This document shows positions 1-10,630 of a DNA stretch of 64,000 nt, in pieces; the stretch's first letter is position 1, and each line of letters begins with the position of its first letter. The stretch spans positions 16,308,501-16,372,500 of the forward strand of contig JAYKKT010000061.1 of the NCBI GenBank assembly GCA_036023115.1, given 5' to 3'. Position numbers and translations under genes: made by a program. The stretch comes from Brasenia schreberi (Eukaryota; Streptophyta; Magnoliopsida; Nymphaeales; Cabombaceae). The notes beneath the pieces are model-generated. The model was not told where the DNA came from. It saw only the letters and a list, made by a program, of their open reading frames with translations, and made no database searches.

Positions 1-100
1 CGGTAGCGGGGATATAGCGGATTTAGTGGTACATTTTTATTTACGATTAGAAAATTATATATATATATATATATATAATGGATTCTCTAATTTCTAATAA
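1..100. repeat. dispersed repeat, cut by window edge
   Basis: The reverse complement of this stretch aligns base by base, with few differences, to 23,837-23,930. Both contain the block reading tgtaccactaaatcc next to an AT run and a ccccgctat motif. The copy here is inverted relative to the other and runs off the left edge. The family was not identified. Its other border at 23,975 ends in tgataacata, a motif also seen at 7,646-7,655. Confidence 0.7.
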
Positions 101-590
101 ATATCAAGAAACACAACCACTTCTTTTATAAATATAAATCAAACTAAATAAACAACTTCTACTTCTAACTTCTAAGGAAACAAACAATAAATTTCTTGTG
201 GCACATCCATATTGAATTGTTAACCTTAAATTAGAAAACAAAAACATAAACGATAGTGTTTCTCGACAATCAAAGAAGGTAGGTTTTTCTATGACCTCAA
301 GTAGAACATACATCCCAACAAAATAGGCCTTCAAACTAGGCGTCATCCAATCAAAGAGAACATCCAGATCCACTGATAGAAACATGAAAAGAAAATGTAC
401 CTTGGAGTAATAAAGAGAGAGCAAAACTTAGTGATGCATTTGATTTGAGTGTGGCCAAATAGCATTAATTTGATCCACGAATAGTTGGAGCCCACTTACC
501 TAAAGTCATGGTGCAAATGGGATGTTGTAAAATTGGCAAGGAGCTTTATGAATGTTTGAAGTGCCTGCAAATACCTAGAATTTTTTATGG
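101..590. other. no gene recognised
   Basis: AT-rich sequence. One open frame of about 106 codons on the minus strand (104-424) has no family resemblance that I can see and lacks gene context. Nothing else is supported. Confidence 0.5.
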
Positions 591-609
591 TGTAAATATC
601 AACTACAAC
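591..609. repeat. 19-bp direct repeat, left copy (probable LINE target duplication)
   Basis: The sequence TGTAAATATCAACTACAAC occurs here and again at 5,854-5,872. The right copy directly abuts a LINE 3' tail, so the pair reads as the target-site duplication of an RTE insertion later split by Copia-1. About 45 bp between this copy and recognisable LINE sequence are unexplained. Confidence 0.6.
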
Positions 610-939
610 TCCACCCATGTAAGGGATCACCCTTGCATTGCCTATCCCAAGCCCAACAATTAACTCACAATAAGCTAGATCATTCTTTATTGTTTCTTTC
701 CGACACTTTTGTGGTCGTCCAAATTTAGTTTTTCATACCTTCTTATAGGTTCTTCTTCTGATCTTCTTTCCACATGTCCAAACAATCTTAAACGATATTC
801 TCTCATTTTATCCTCTATTGGTGTCACTCCTAATTTATTTCTAATAACCTCATTATGTATATGGTCTTTTCTTGTATGACCACTCATCCATCTCAACATC
901 TTCATTTCTATCACAAACATCTTTTGTACATGTTGATGG
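610..939 (-). mobile_element. RTE LINE 3'-terminal ORF fragment, interrupted by Copia-1
   Basis: The minus strand from 939 down to about 687 encodes the C-terminal end of an RTE-type LINE polyprotein. It matches the same segment of RTE-1 at 19,060-19,280 and RTE-2 at 51,540-51,720, including MKMLRWMSGHTRKD and [14 protein letters not shown]. Homology continues to about 655 through the LINE 3' untranslated part; 610-654 is not recognisably LINE. The fragment resumes at 5,777 beyond Copia-1. It has no RT or endonuclease and cannot be functional. Its orientation is opposite to the LINE tail at 5,837-5,853. Confidence 0.85.
935..939. repeat. Copia-1 target-site duplication, left (GATGG)
   Basis: GATGG directly precedes the left LTR and recurs at 5,772-5,776 directly after the right LTR. 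Five base pairs is the usual Ty1-copia duplication length. Confidence 0.85.
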
Positions 940-1341
940 TGTAATGAAGACGATGCTCTAATATAGCAGCGGAAGATCGATGAATAAATATCACCACAAT
1001 GTAACTATCACAAAGTCATAGAAAAGGCTATAGCCGAGTGCAATGAGGGTACACCGAAAGAGTAATGAACACAAAGCAAACCAAATGAATAATAAATAAT
1101 CTTTATTGATTAGTTACAAAAGGCTTGAATGAAATAATGGAGTTTATATCATATTTATAGAGAGGAGAAGATGTAGAAGATAATACATTGAAGAAGGGAG
1201 TGGAGGGGGCTGGTCACAGCCAGCCCCCAACGGCTACTTCAACTAGCCATTGGGACTTGGGCCCCCAACGGCTAGTGGCCTTGACGGCCCAATGGGCTAG
1301 GGCTTACCAGGGTTGGGCCCACGTGACCCCATTTTCTAACA
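940..1341 (-). repeat. Copia-1 3' LTR
   Basis: Begins TGTAATGAAG and ends TTCTAACA on the plus strand, so the TG...CA termini are intact. It is clearly homologous to 5,354-5,771 with scattered substitutions. It holds a minus-strand TATAAATA near 1,153-1,160 and a GC-rich block with the caacggcta motif. Confidence 0.93.
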
Positions 1342-1355
1342 CCCCCCCTCAAACT
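1342..1355 (-). other. Copia-1 polypurine tract
   Basis: The minus strand reads TTTGAGGGGGG directly before the LTR start TGTTAG. This is the purine run that primes plus-strand synthesis in LTR retrotransposons. Confidence 0.75.
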
Positions 1356-2001
1356 AACAGATCCATGACCTGAAGTTTGCTAATGAGAGACTGAAATCGA
1401 GGAGCAGGTAATGACTTGGGTCTTCACCAAGTTGATACCCTGATCTTAGAAACTGTAATATTAAATTGCCTTGTAGATACTCTTTACGAACGTAGTGACA
1501 GTCAATCTCTATGTGCTTTGTATGCTCATGAAAGATATGGTTGTTGGCCATATACATAGCACTTTTGTTGTCACATAACATTACTGGAGGACCTTTAATT
1601 TGTATGCCCAAATCCTTAATTAGTGGTCGCAGCCAAGTCAATTCAGTGGTCGTGTTGGCCATTGCACAATACTCAACTTCAGTAGAGGAAAGTGATACCT
1701 TTTGTTGTTTTTTGTATTTCCAAGAGACAAGAGAGTATCCAAGAAAAATGCAATACCCAGTCGTAGAGTGTCTGTCATTAAGATCACCACCCCAATGGCC
1801 ATTAATATATGCATTTAATTGAAGTAAAGATGAAGATGATAAAAATACTTCCTTAGTCAGTGTCTGCTGAATATATCGAACAATCCTCATAACGGCACTC
1901 ATATGCACAGATGTAGGAGAGTGGTGAAACTGACTTACAGTATGTACAACATGTGCAATATCTAGATGTGTGATAGTGAGATAAGTGAGTGCCCCGACCA
2001 T
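1354..2001 (-). pseudogene. Copia-1 RNase H and end of RT
   Basis: About 215 codons covering the thumb of RT and copia RNase H. Recognisable motifs are STTGYCIFLG, SLSSTEVEYCAM (usual SSAEAEYRAM) and HIEIDCHYVR near the C terminus. The first catalytic acid, normally in a YSDADW-like motif, is replaced (AYINGHW), which should abolish RNase H activity. The frame is open to its stop near the polypurine tract, but it is cut from RT by at least one break between 2,002 and 2,173. Confidence 0.9.
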
Positions 2002-2173
2002 CTGTCTATAAGGGGTTGAGTCACTTAATGGCTATCCATCAATAAGATGCATCTTTTGGTTGATTACCGCAGGTGTCTTAACAATTTTATCATTAGTAAT
2101 AACTGATTTAAGAACAATGTCATTAACAAATTTGGTTTGAGATAAAAAGAAACTTTTAGTATTTCGAGTTACC

Positions 2174-2820
2174 TCAATACCCAAAAAGTAAGTAATTTTT
2201 CATCTCAAACATCTTACCAAGTTCTTGTTTGATTTGAAGAATCCCAGAATCATCACTACCTATAATAATCATATCATCGGCATATTGCAGAAGGATAACA
2301 ATGCCTGAAGAAGATTTTTTTATGAATAAAGCGGTGTCAGTATAACAAGTAATAAAGTCTTGCAAGGTCATGAATTTAGTCATTTTATCAAACCAAGCCT
2401 TAGAAGTTTGTTTGAGACCATATAAAGTTTTTTTGAGACGTAAAACTTGGTTTTTAGGTACATTGAGACTAGGAGGAGGTTCCATATAAACTTCTTCCTT
2501 TAACAAACCATTTAAGAACGCATTCTTGACATCCAATTGGTAGATATTCCAATCCTTAGTAGCACACATGGCTATAAGAGTTCTGACAGTTGTCATCCGA
2601 GCCATAAGAGCAAAGATTTCCTCATAGTCAATCCCATATTCCTATGAATACTCTTTAACAACCAATCTAGCTTTATAGCGATTTAGAGATCCATCACCAT
2701 TTGTTTTAACTTTATAGACCCACCTACAACCTATCGTCTTTTTGTTTTGTGGTCTAGTCACAATATCCCAAGTTTCAGCTCTGTATAAATCATCTAATTC
2801 TTCATTCATAACATAAATCC
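2174..2820 (-). pseudogene. Copia-1 reverse transcriptase
   Basis: Copies element RNA into DNA inside virus-like particles. Visible motifs in order are CRWVYKVKTNGDG, NRYKARLVVKEYS, then an in-frame TAG at about 2,640, EYGIDYEE, LDVKNAFLNG, EEVYMEPP and the catalytic YADD box. The TAG lies where copia elements have glutamine (YSQEYG), so a single C to T change explains it. The YADD box is intact. The frame is lost after about 2,174. Confidence 0.92.
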
Positions 2821-3319
2821 AATCCAGTGATGATTGTACTTCCTTAAAATTTCTTGGTTCCTTTATAGTAGAAATGTTGGTTACTAAGGCTCTATGTCTT
2901 AGTAAAAAACTATCATAGGAAACAAAACGTTTTGGAGGTCTAGAGTCTCGATTAGTACTTCGAGGTATAGATGGGAGATCATTTTTTTTAGTGTAGTATT
3001 GATCAAAGGGTGTAACTGACTGTCTTGAAATCATAGGTTCATCAACCTCATTTTCAATGTGTATTATGTCATTCCCTAGGATATCATTCAAGAAGGAGTA
3101 TGATGACTCATCAATAGGATGAGTGTCATTCATTCCTTTAAAGAAATATTCATTTTCAAAGAATTTGACATCTCTTGATACATAGAGTTTGTAATCTTTA
3201 TAATCATAGCATCTATATCCCTTCTTATTTATTCTATACCCTAGAAAAATACATTCTATGGTACGAGAATAAAGTTTATCATATTTGTTAGTATAAACAA
3301 AACATTTACATCCAAACAC
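2821..3319 (-). pseudogene. Copia-1 integrase C-terminal region and INT-RT linker
   Basis: This open frame holds the typical post-core copia segment, with MFGCKCFVYT, ECIFLGYRINKKGYRCYD and SRDVKFFENE, followed by a polar linker leading into RT. It is continuous with the RT frame at 2,642-2,820. The break between this frame and the integrase core (3,320-3,416) means the polyprotein is no longer continuous. Confidence 0.88.
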
Positions 3320-3416
3320 ATTATAGTTGAAAGAGCTTTTCTACAGGGGACATGTTTTGTAAAATTGAAGATGACATTCAGTTAATTAGGTAAATAGAAG
3401 TCATAATGGCTTCGGC

Positions 3417-3975
3417 TCAAAAAATTTTAGGAACTCCACTAAACAATAACAATGTTCTTATGGTTTTCAAAATATGATGATGTTTACGTTCTGAAATGTC
3501 ATTTTGTTGAGGAGTTTTAGTGAAAGAGGTTTTATGCACAATTACAAATTTGTCAAGATGGTTTTTAAATTCTTTGGACATAAACTCTCCTCCCAAGTCG
3601 GATCTAAAAATCTTAATTTCAGAATCAAATTGATTTTTTATAAGATTGTGAAATATCACAAAATTTTGAAAAACGTCTGATTTGACATTTAAAAGATATA
3701 TCCATGTATATCTAGTGAAATCATCTATAAAAATGACATAGTAGGAGATCAGTCCTTTAGATAAAATAGGTGCCAGTCTCCACACATCTGAATGAATAAT
3801 CTCAAATGGTTTTGTGGATATATGTGTTTTGTTTGGAAATGGTAGATGTTGCATTTTGCCAAGTACACAATCTTTGCAAGAAAAGTTTTCAATTTTATTT
3901 ATTCTAAGAGAACATTGATATAACTTTTGAATATTATGATGTCCTAATCTTTTATGCTATAGAAGAGCATCACTA
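3417..3975 (-). pseudogene. Copia-1 integrase core
   Basis: The zinc-binding HHCC part (GHHNIQKLY ... CKDCVLGK) is readable at about 3,847-3,975. It is followed by the rve core with HSDVW, IDDFTRYTWIYLL, FRSDLGGEF and TPQQNDISERKH. The D, D and E catalytic positions are all present. Two substitutions in the usually invariant NGVAERKN motif (NDISERKH) suggest decay. A stop separates it from the downstream integrase tail. Confidence 0.92.
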
Positions 3976-4102
3976 GTCAAAACATTAGCATATCCTATGC
4001 TATGTAGGTAGTCCATAATATAAAGTCCGTCCTCCCTATGGGCACGACCAATCACCTTCTTTGAGAAGCAATCCTCTACAATACATCCCATAGATAAAAA
4101 AG

Positions 4103-4405
4103 TTATAACACAATTTCATCTGAAATTTGGGATACGGAAAGTAAGTTCAAATTTAATTTTGGAACAACACTAATTTTTGAAACTTTAAAATTTTTGTTTT
4201 GCAAATCACCAATTTTATAAACATTTAATTGTGTTTCATCCGCAGTATAAACACATGATAAGGGTTTTTTAACACATGATTTTAAAATATTTTCATTACA
4301 AGTCATATTAAATGAGACACCAGAATCAAGAATCCAAGAAACCATACCTTGAACTTTGTTAGTTGAAGAAGAACAAACCGCACCTATTGTTACTTTGTCT
4401 TTCAT
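4103..4405 (-). pseudogene. Copia-1 protease
   Basis: Aspartic protease segment with WILDSGVSFNMT, where copia elements usually have WILDSGAS.HMT, so the catalytic Asp is kept. It is followed by a conserved LNLLSVSQ motif. It lies between the CCHC knuckle and integrase, as expected. Frame breaks on both sides prevent processing of a full polyprotein. Confidence 0.85.
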
Positions 4406-4412
4406 TTGAGCT

Positions 4413-5246
4413 TCAAGTCTTTTTATCTTTTCTTTCTAGTACAACGATAGAGGATGAGGCTTGTTCTTCTACTAATGCCACATTTCTTTTCAACTTTGGA
4501 CAATTTGACCTTATATGTCTGGTCTCTTTACAATGGTGACAAATAATATATTTTCTTCCTTCTTCACTTTTGAAATGAGGAGGTCGGTAAGCCTTCATAT
4601 TTGTTCTGGGTTTTGATGTGGCCAAGGCGGTGTCTCTTTGAAGTCTTACTTCATTTATTCTTGTTTCTGTCATTTGAAGATCGATAATAATCTCTTCTTT
4701 TGTAGGAAAAGGTTTTCTATGAATGAGAGATGATCTTACCCCTTCAAATTCTTCTCAGAGACTTCTTAAAAATTGGTATACGAAATCCTCATCTTCACAT
4801 TGTCTCTCATTAAGACATTATGTACATTTCTTTTTGTAACCATATAATTGATTCCAAACATTAGAGTATTCTCTAAAAAATTCGTTTACCCCTTTATATC
4901 CTTGTATAAGTTAGACCAATTTGTCTCTTAATGCCATCTTATGAGCCACATCGCTTTGAATATGAGATTTTTTAAAATATTCTTATGCTTTTTTAGCATT
5001 GGTGAAATCCGCCAAAGTGTCCCTAGTATGCTCATTTACATTATTCATGAACACCCATAGGATTGTTCTATGGCCTTATTCATATTCTTCTTTTTGCTCA
5101 AGTATGATATTCATAAAGGGTTTTACCTTCGAACCACCTACATAGGCCAATAATTTTTTGAAATATAAGTAATTTTTTATAGATTAAGCCCATGTCTTGT
5201 AGTTTGAGGGTGTTAGACGAAAATTGAATCCCTCTTTATCATCCAT
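4413..5246 (-). pseudogene. Copia-1 gag with CCHC knuckle
   Basis: A readable start near 5,246 (MDDKEGFNFRLTPSNYKTW) lies about 108 bp inside the 5' LTR. The middle of gag is broken by several stops. The nucleocapsid knuckle CHHCKETRHIRSNC is intact at about 4,490-4,550 (C-X2-C-X4-H-X4-C). Gag would form the particle that packages element RNA. Confidence 0.85.
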
Positions 5247-5340
5247 ATTTTAAGGAGAAAAAAAAATTAAAGAGGTAAACTTACAAACTACGGTCGGTAT
5301 GCTTCTCAAGGCGATAATAATATTCTCACGATCACAAAAT

Positions 5341-5353
5341 GATTCTGATACTA
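5341..5353 (-). other. Copia-1 primer-binding site
   Basis: The minus strand directly after the 5' LTR reads TAGTATCAGAATC. This is two or three changes away from TGGTATCAGAGC, the initiator-methionine tRNA site common in plant copia elements and seen intact in Copia-3. Confidence 0.75.
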
Positions 5354-5771
5354 TGTAATGAAAACGATGCTCCAATATAGCAACGGAAGATTGATGAATA
5401 AATATCACCATAATGTAACTATCACGAAGCCTTAAAAAAGGATATAGCCGAGTGCAACGAGGGCACACCAAAAGAGTAATGAATATAAAGCAAACCAAAT
5501 GAATAACAAATAATCTTTATTGATTAGCCACAAAAGGCTTGAGTGAAAGAATAGAGTTCACATCATATTTATAGAGAGGAGAAGATTTAGAAGAGAGTAC
5601 ATTAAAGAAGGGAGTGGAGGGGGGCTGCTCATAGCCAACCCCCAACGGCTACTTCAACTAGCCGTTGGGGACTTGGGCCCCCAACGGCCAGTGGACCTGG
5701 GGCCCTAGCCCTGACGGCCCAATGGGCCAAGACTGACCAGGGCAAGGCTCGAGTGGCCCCATTTTCTAATA
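5354..5771 (-). repeat. Copia-1 5' LTR
   Basis: Homolog of 940-1,341. It starts TGTAATGAAA and ends TTCTAATA (the final CA is mutated to TA). A minus-strand TATA box TATAAATA at 5,566-5,573 is the likely promoter for the element. The last 150 bp carry the GC-rich hairpin listed separately. Confidence 0.93.
5640..5670. promoter_or_regulatory. perfect hairpin in Copia-1 LTR
   Basis: Arms ccccaacggcta (5,640-5,651) and tagccgttgggg (5,659-5,670) are perfect complements around a 7-nt loop. A near-identical hairpin is in the Copia-2 LTR at 26,908-26,939. In element sense it lies upstream of the TATA box, in U3. Its function is unknown. Confidence 0.7.
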
Positions 5772-5776
5772 GATGG
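5772..5776. repeat. Copia-1 target-site duplication, right (GATGG)
   Basis: Matches 935-939 exactly and abuts the LTR end. Confidence 0.85.
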
Positions 5777-5853
5777 TTCTTTTGTACATGTTGATGGTTA
5801 ACTGCCTAAGACTCAGAACCATAAAACATGGCAGGAAAAGGCTTAGTTATTGT
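5777..5853 (+). mobile_element. RTE LINE remainder: inverted piece joined to plus-strand 3' tail
   Basis: Positions 5,778-5,830 are minus-strand LINE sequence (homologous to the complement of 19,014-19,060). Positions 5,837-5,853 (aaaaggcttagttattg) are the plus-strand extreme 3' end of the same LINE, as at 19,420-19,441. The tail runs into the 19-bp repeat at 5,854. An inverted 5' piece followed by a correctly oriented 3' end is the signature of twin-primed LINE insertion. Confidence 0.65.
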
Positions 5854-5872
5854 TGTAAATATCAACTACAAC
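5854..5872. repeat. 19-bp direct repeat, right copy
   Basis: Exact copy of 591-609, located at the 3' end of the LINE tail. Confidence 0.65.
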
Positions 5873-5914
5873 AACAATACCCATCATACTTCAAAAACGT
5901 AGCACAATATATAC

Positions 5915-6059
5915 ATTTCAGAATTCCTGAAAGGGAAACAAGATGCAACAACTGAGGAAAAGAACCATCATGCGATGAAGAATGAATTATAGGGACTATA
6001 ACCACTTTATTTTGCAAAATCTTCAAAGCAACATCCTTTAAAGAATTATAAGGACTCTC
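5915..6059 (-). pseudogene. SNF4: orphan exon of SNF4-like SnRK1 betagamma subunit
   Basis: The minus strand reads acceptor tgcag, then about 48 codons beginning [20 protein letters not shown] and including [16 protein letters not shown] and LSGILK, then a donor GTATAT. This matches a CBS-domain exon of plant SNF4/KINbetagamma, the energy-sensing regulatory subunit of the SnRK1 kinase (recalled from family knowledge). The exon itself is open. I found no neighbouring SNF4 exons in the 6 kb upstream on this strand. Downstream, the next exon would have to lie beyond the LINE and Copia-1. It is either an isolated captured fragment or one exon of a gene extending off the left edge. Confidence 0.75.
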
Positions 6060-7591
6060 CTGCACATGCCCATTTCAATAGAGTTGACATTGTTATGAAA
6101 CAAAAGTGTAACAAATAAAGGGATAAGCAAGCATTGTAATAACATTGATGAAATAATATGCAAGAATAAAATTATTATGTTGAAGGCAAAAGAGTAAATA
6201 AAAAGCAATCAAAAGAAAATAGTGGGCAACTTATGAAGTTGCAATGGTAAATAATAAAAATGTTAAATGCCGAAACCAAAGCTACACAGAAATACACAAG
6301 AAAATGAAACAAAACTAGCATCATGTTATATACCAAACAAGAGCTACATATAACAAATTTCACAATCAGAATAGACAAGCAATACATGGCAACTCCGAGG
6401 CTGCCATAGAAAAGAGTATGCAACCTGAAATAAATAGACACTCCACCAGATAAATGTTGTTAGACAAGGATTTAGCAAACAGAAGATTACCAGTTATGTA
6501 GTAGAGATTTCAGCAAATAATCATTATCATAAGCTTGGCCCCTCTCTTACTCTTCAGAGCTTGTATGCACATTATACGTTTTACTCCAGAATTGTCCAAT
6601 TGTCCACAACCAACAGTGAACATGAAAAAATAGTTCACATGTACTAATCAGTAATTATGTTGCCACAAAGAAAAAGGTCAACATACATATATAGAAGCAC
6701 AAATGCAGGAACAAATACATTAGATGGAAGAATAAGTTATATAACAATTCATGAAGAAGATTCAACACAAGAGAAGCAATCAAATTCTTGAATCTTGATG
6801 CATTAGATGAAAAAATAAGTTACATAGCATCCATCAAAATTCAATTAAATCACATTCACACTTAATTGTTTAATACATATATTTGGATTTGTTCATCCTC
6901 TTAAAAGCATCAAACCCCTAATTGTTCATCTAACAACTGAGGCTTTTGTAGTTAGACGAGACCCAATTGGCTTTGACTTTCCTACCCTAAGCAAGATGAG
7001 TTCAGTTGGTGGACTCAGATAAATCAGGGATATGCACAGAGCTAGTAAGATGGGACCAACAATAATTGGTGGAATGATAATGGTTTGGGTTCGTAAACCA
7101 TAAAAGTAGGACCCATTGAAGCCTCCAAATAAGAGTGAAGGAATCTAGGCTTTTCCTTTGACGCTTCTCTTTTTTCTCACAAAAAAAGAAGCAAAACTCT
7201 AGCTTCATCTTGTTCAAAAGCCATGAACACATGACCACCAGACCACCAGAAAGGTGCCATGAGCACAGTGAGGCGGAGCCGGAGAGAGAAGAGAGAATCC
7301 AAGAGAGAGAAGGCGGCGGAGGTAGAGAAAGAGAAAGAAAGGGAGAGAGAGCTTACCTATGACGGATGACAGTGGAGGCGTTAGCCGAAGGTGGTTGTTT
7401 CTCGTTTGTGGAGGTGGAGAGAGCAAACACAGTCACACAGTAGACGTGAGAGGCGGGAGAGAGAGGCAAGACGGGAGTCCGAGGCAAGACATAGAAAAGA
7501 GTATGTTTTAATCTATTTGGTTCGGATCGATCCAATGGATATTGGATCGACCCGATCCAAATAGTTGTTGTACGCTAACAGCGCCCTGGAG
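6060..7591. other. no gene recognised
   Basis: AT-rich sequence to about 7,150, then a purine-rich gagaga tract at 7,260-7,350. On the minus strand a short open frame (about 7,360-7,535) ends at a GTAAGC that could be a splice donor. This would fit a first exon, but the peptide is not recognisable. No function is assigned. Confidence 0.4.
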
Positions 7592-7656
7592 GGACGCCCA
7601 CTATAGCTACCATGCTATAGCAGTTTCTGTTATGCTAGAGCGTGTTATTGATAACA
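7592..7656. repeat. partial copy of the tgataacata repeat
   Basis: Contains several ctatag/gctat units and ends gtgttattgataacata, resembling 23,920-23,975 (gctattgataacata). It is shorter and more diverged than the pair at 1-100 and 23,837-23,930. Confidence 0.45.
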
Positions 7657-10616
7657 TAGATCCGGTTAATTGTACTTATATAAATTGGTAAGCCGCTTGT
7701 ATAAATATATAAATCTTGAGAAAACAAATCAGGACTGATCTAGATGGGCTTAGGCCTGGCTAACTTCTTCAGAAAGCATGTAATGTGCTTGTGAAATTTG
7801 CAACGTGTGAGATAGAAGGTGACAACCAGAGAGATAAAAGAGATTCCTACATCAAAATACTTTTTAGGAATTAAGACCGATGCTGGCTTTGCTTGATCAC
7901 AATCATATGCATATGCAATTGTCATTTGAAAGATTTTTGCACATACGGTTCCTATATAGTGGAGTATTTTTATTTTTTCGGCCAGCTGTTGAAGATATAA
8001 AAGTTTGAAAAGATAATGTTTTGGAAGAACAACCTCTGAAGGCACTTCACGTGAAATTTTCAGAGTTGAGAGATAAAATTTTAGCTTTGTGACTCTGTTG
8101 TCTTCATTTGCTTGCAGATTGTGCACAGTTGCATCAGATTATTCTGGTTGTTTCTCCTTAAACATAATTTTAGAATTCGTTATTTCAGTTGTCACATTAT
8201 CTTAAAGTCAACACAAATTTTCTGGCACATCTGTTTCCAAGATAAATCAAGGTCTTAAATCAATTGTTGACTAATCAATATTCAAGATCTCTTTTTATAC
8301 AGAGGGTTTACAACAGACTCCTAATTGAAATTATGGATTAATCTTATTATAAATAGAACTCCTACATATGCTAGGGTTGATGTCCAGGTGTTACTTGAAC
8401 CCCCACAGAAGCACTCAGGAGTTTCAAAGAGCAGCTTACTGCATGGTAACCCAATTGACTATCTACTACAGTAACTAAGTTACGGTGGTAATTTCAGTCT
8501 TACTTGCCATGTCATCCATCGTCACATCAGCATGTGGGTCCATGTTTTGAGGAGCGAGGCTCAACACTTCTGGTTGTCCTTCAACTTCATTAAGTCTTCA
8601 TTCTCTTGCTCTTGAGCGACCTCTAGTACATTGATGCGAGCTCCTTAAGATTTGTACTTGAGTCCAACTCTTGGTTAAGATAAGACAATCTTCATAGTGT
8701 GTGGGTTACATAAATCATGTTATCTATCTTGGGTTAATATTTATTTTTGAATTCAAATGATCACATTCATGTTTTATGGTTGCGTGCCAACATGTTTAGA
8801 GCATTCAACCTCTTTTTTGGCATACATCTTCCAGTGTCATGCACTTCTGCATTTGAACTCCATTTAGCAGTATCTCCGTACGTCAAAAACCCACCCTAAT
8901 CATGCCCTCCCCATTTACTCTGCAAAACACCAAGTAATCCACAAATATCTTAGAATCATGCATATTAGAAGTTAGTATTTAGAGAAATAAGTCGTATGCT
9001 ATTCTATTTGGTAAAAGTTTGATCTTGAAGTCTCCTTGATGGACCTCAGTCAAATTCCAAAAGCTTCTTTTGTTGTAGCATCGGCCAGCCCCTAAGTTCT
9101 GGAGAGAAGAATTAATGAAAAATGTGTACCATGAGCTACTCTACGGATGAACGCGATTGCCTAGAGTAGCTTAGAAACCAGAAAACCAAAAATAAAAAAG
9201 TGTTCTGTAAGTGACAAGATGCAGCTGCTTGGTTGTTTGCAACCAAATCAGTTGATTTTAGAACCTCTCCAACAATAGGTGCAAAAGGTTACAGAACACA
9301 AAAGATTGCAAAGAAGTATCAAAATGAAAAACATAAATTTAAATGTATTGTAATTTTTAACATATCTTAGGACTGACAAAAGATAAAGGCCAAAAATATC
9401 TGTCCGGTGATAAATTTCGAGGTAGACACTTTTTTTATCTTCATTCTCTTTCCCTTTATAAAGTTTTTGTGGATAACATTACTTTGCATGAAAATGAGGG
9501 ATTCACAACATGATATTTGTCATAAGCCCCCATTGATGCTTTGTTTGCCACAAAATTTCATTTCGAATCTGCACAGGTTATGAGGCCTACACATGAAGAT
9601 CGATGTACTTTGATCAGCTATGACTGAAACTCACTATGAAAGAAGCATTGTTTGATAGATATCCTTGATAACTTTCCAGAACACACACATACAGGTGTGC
9701 ACACACATATATAATCAAAGCTGAGTTTAGTCTAAGGTAATTGGGCTTGAACCGAGGCAGCAAACGGCTTGGTTGACTGACTCGGTCAAACTGCGGTCAG
9801 GTTTTAAGTGATGGATCATGAATAGGTTTGGATCTTAATTGGTTCTATATCTGATCCAAAGTTCTCAACTATTAGTAAAGCACTATAAAACTGTGAGGGG
9901 CCAGGGATGTGCTCCAAGAGGGTGTTTCATTCGTGGGCATGTTGGGCCAAAACCATGAAAATTGGTTCCATAAGTAGCAGTCTGTGAAAGGAGCTGCGTT
10001 TGCAAGTGGAATTGGCTCAGAGAACACATGGTTCTCTGTGCCCTTTTGACCCCAAATTGCATGACCAAAGTGGCACGCCTCAAGAGGTGTGCCACAGTGG
10101 CTCAGCCCACGTGAAAACTAACTGGGTTACTTTGGCTCTTTTTTCTTTTCGTGTAAGGCTCAAATAAACCTTCCGATTCTCACACGACCACACTTGCATG
10201 CATTTAATATGAGAGGGAGCTATGAATGAAAATTCATGATAGTCTTCTCTTTTTCTTTCTCCGTTGAGGAATTTTGTCTCAATTTCTGCTTTAGCTTGTT
10301 CTGTTTTTTTCGTCCTTTGTGACTGAGCTCTTCGGTAATCCAAGATATTCCAGCCATATATATCATGTTTTTTGACATTTATCGGCAACAAAATGCAATA
10401 ATTTTGTCGGAATGTTTACTGGTCTCTCGTTTCTTAAGATTTCATTCCATGCTTCTTGTTTCTCTTCTTTTAGGGCTTGTACATATGAATCTTCTTCCAT
10501 TTCCTTTTAAGATTTCTGCAGGATTATATGATGATTATTGCTTAGTTTATTGTCATTTTTAGGAATTACGAGGGGGGCTACCTTCCTTTCTATGTCTTTG
10601 AGTCATTCTCCTTCAG
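7657..10616. other. no gene recognised
   Basis: Mixed AT-rich sequence. The longest open frame, 128 codons on the minus strand at 7,740-8,126, has a hydrophobic stretch near its C terminus but no recognisable family. Other frames are short. Nothing here can be called a gene. Confidence 0.4.
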
Positions 10617-10630
10617 CAACAATACCGTCT
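10617..10630. repeat. target-site duplication of the small RTE derivative, left
   Basis: CAACAATACCGTCT, repeated exactly at 10,822-10,835. Confidence 0.85.

Larger units (their letters stand above)
940..5771 (-). mobile_element. Copia-1: complete but dead Ty1-copia element
   Basis: Two LTRs of 402 and 418 bp flank an internal region. Read on the minus strand it gives a primer-binding site, gag with a CCHC knuckle, protease, integrase, reverse transcriptase, RNase H and a polypurine tract, which is the Ty1-copia order. The element is bounded by GATGG duplications and sits inside an RTE LINE fragment. Stops and frameshifts break gag and pol, and one RNase H acid is lost, so it is non-autonomous now. 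Its closest relative in the window is Copia-2. Confidence 0.95.

Noticed and set aside
7353..7535. Possible first exon of a minus-strand gene ending at GTAAGC
   Set aside because: The peptide is not recognised and no following exon fits; kept only as a remark.
7740..8126. 128-codon minus-strand frame as a gene
   Set aside because: No recognisable domain, splice context or codon pattern; it could be chance.
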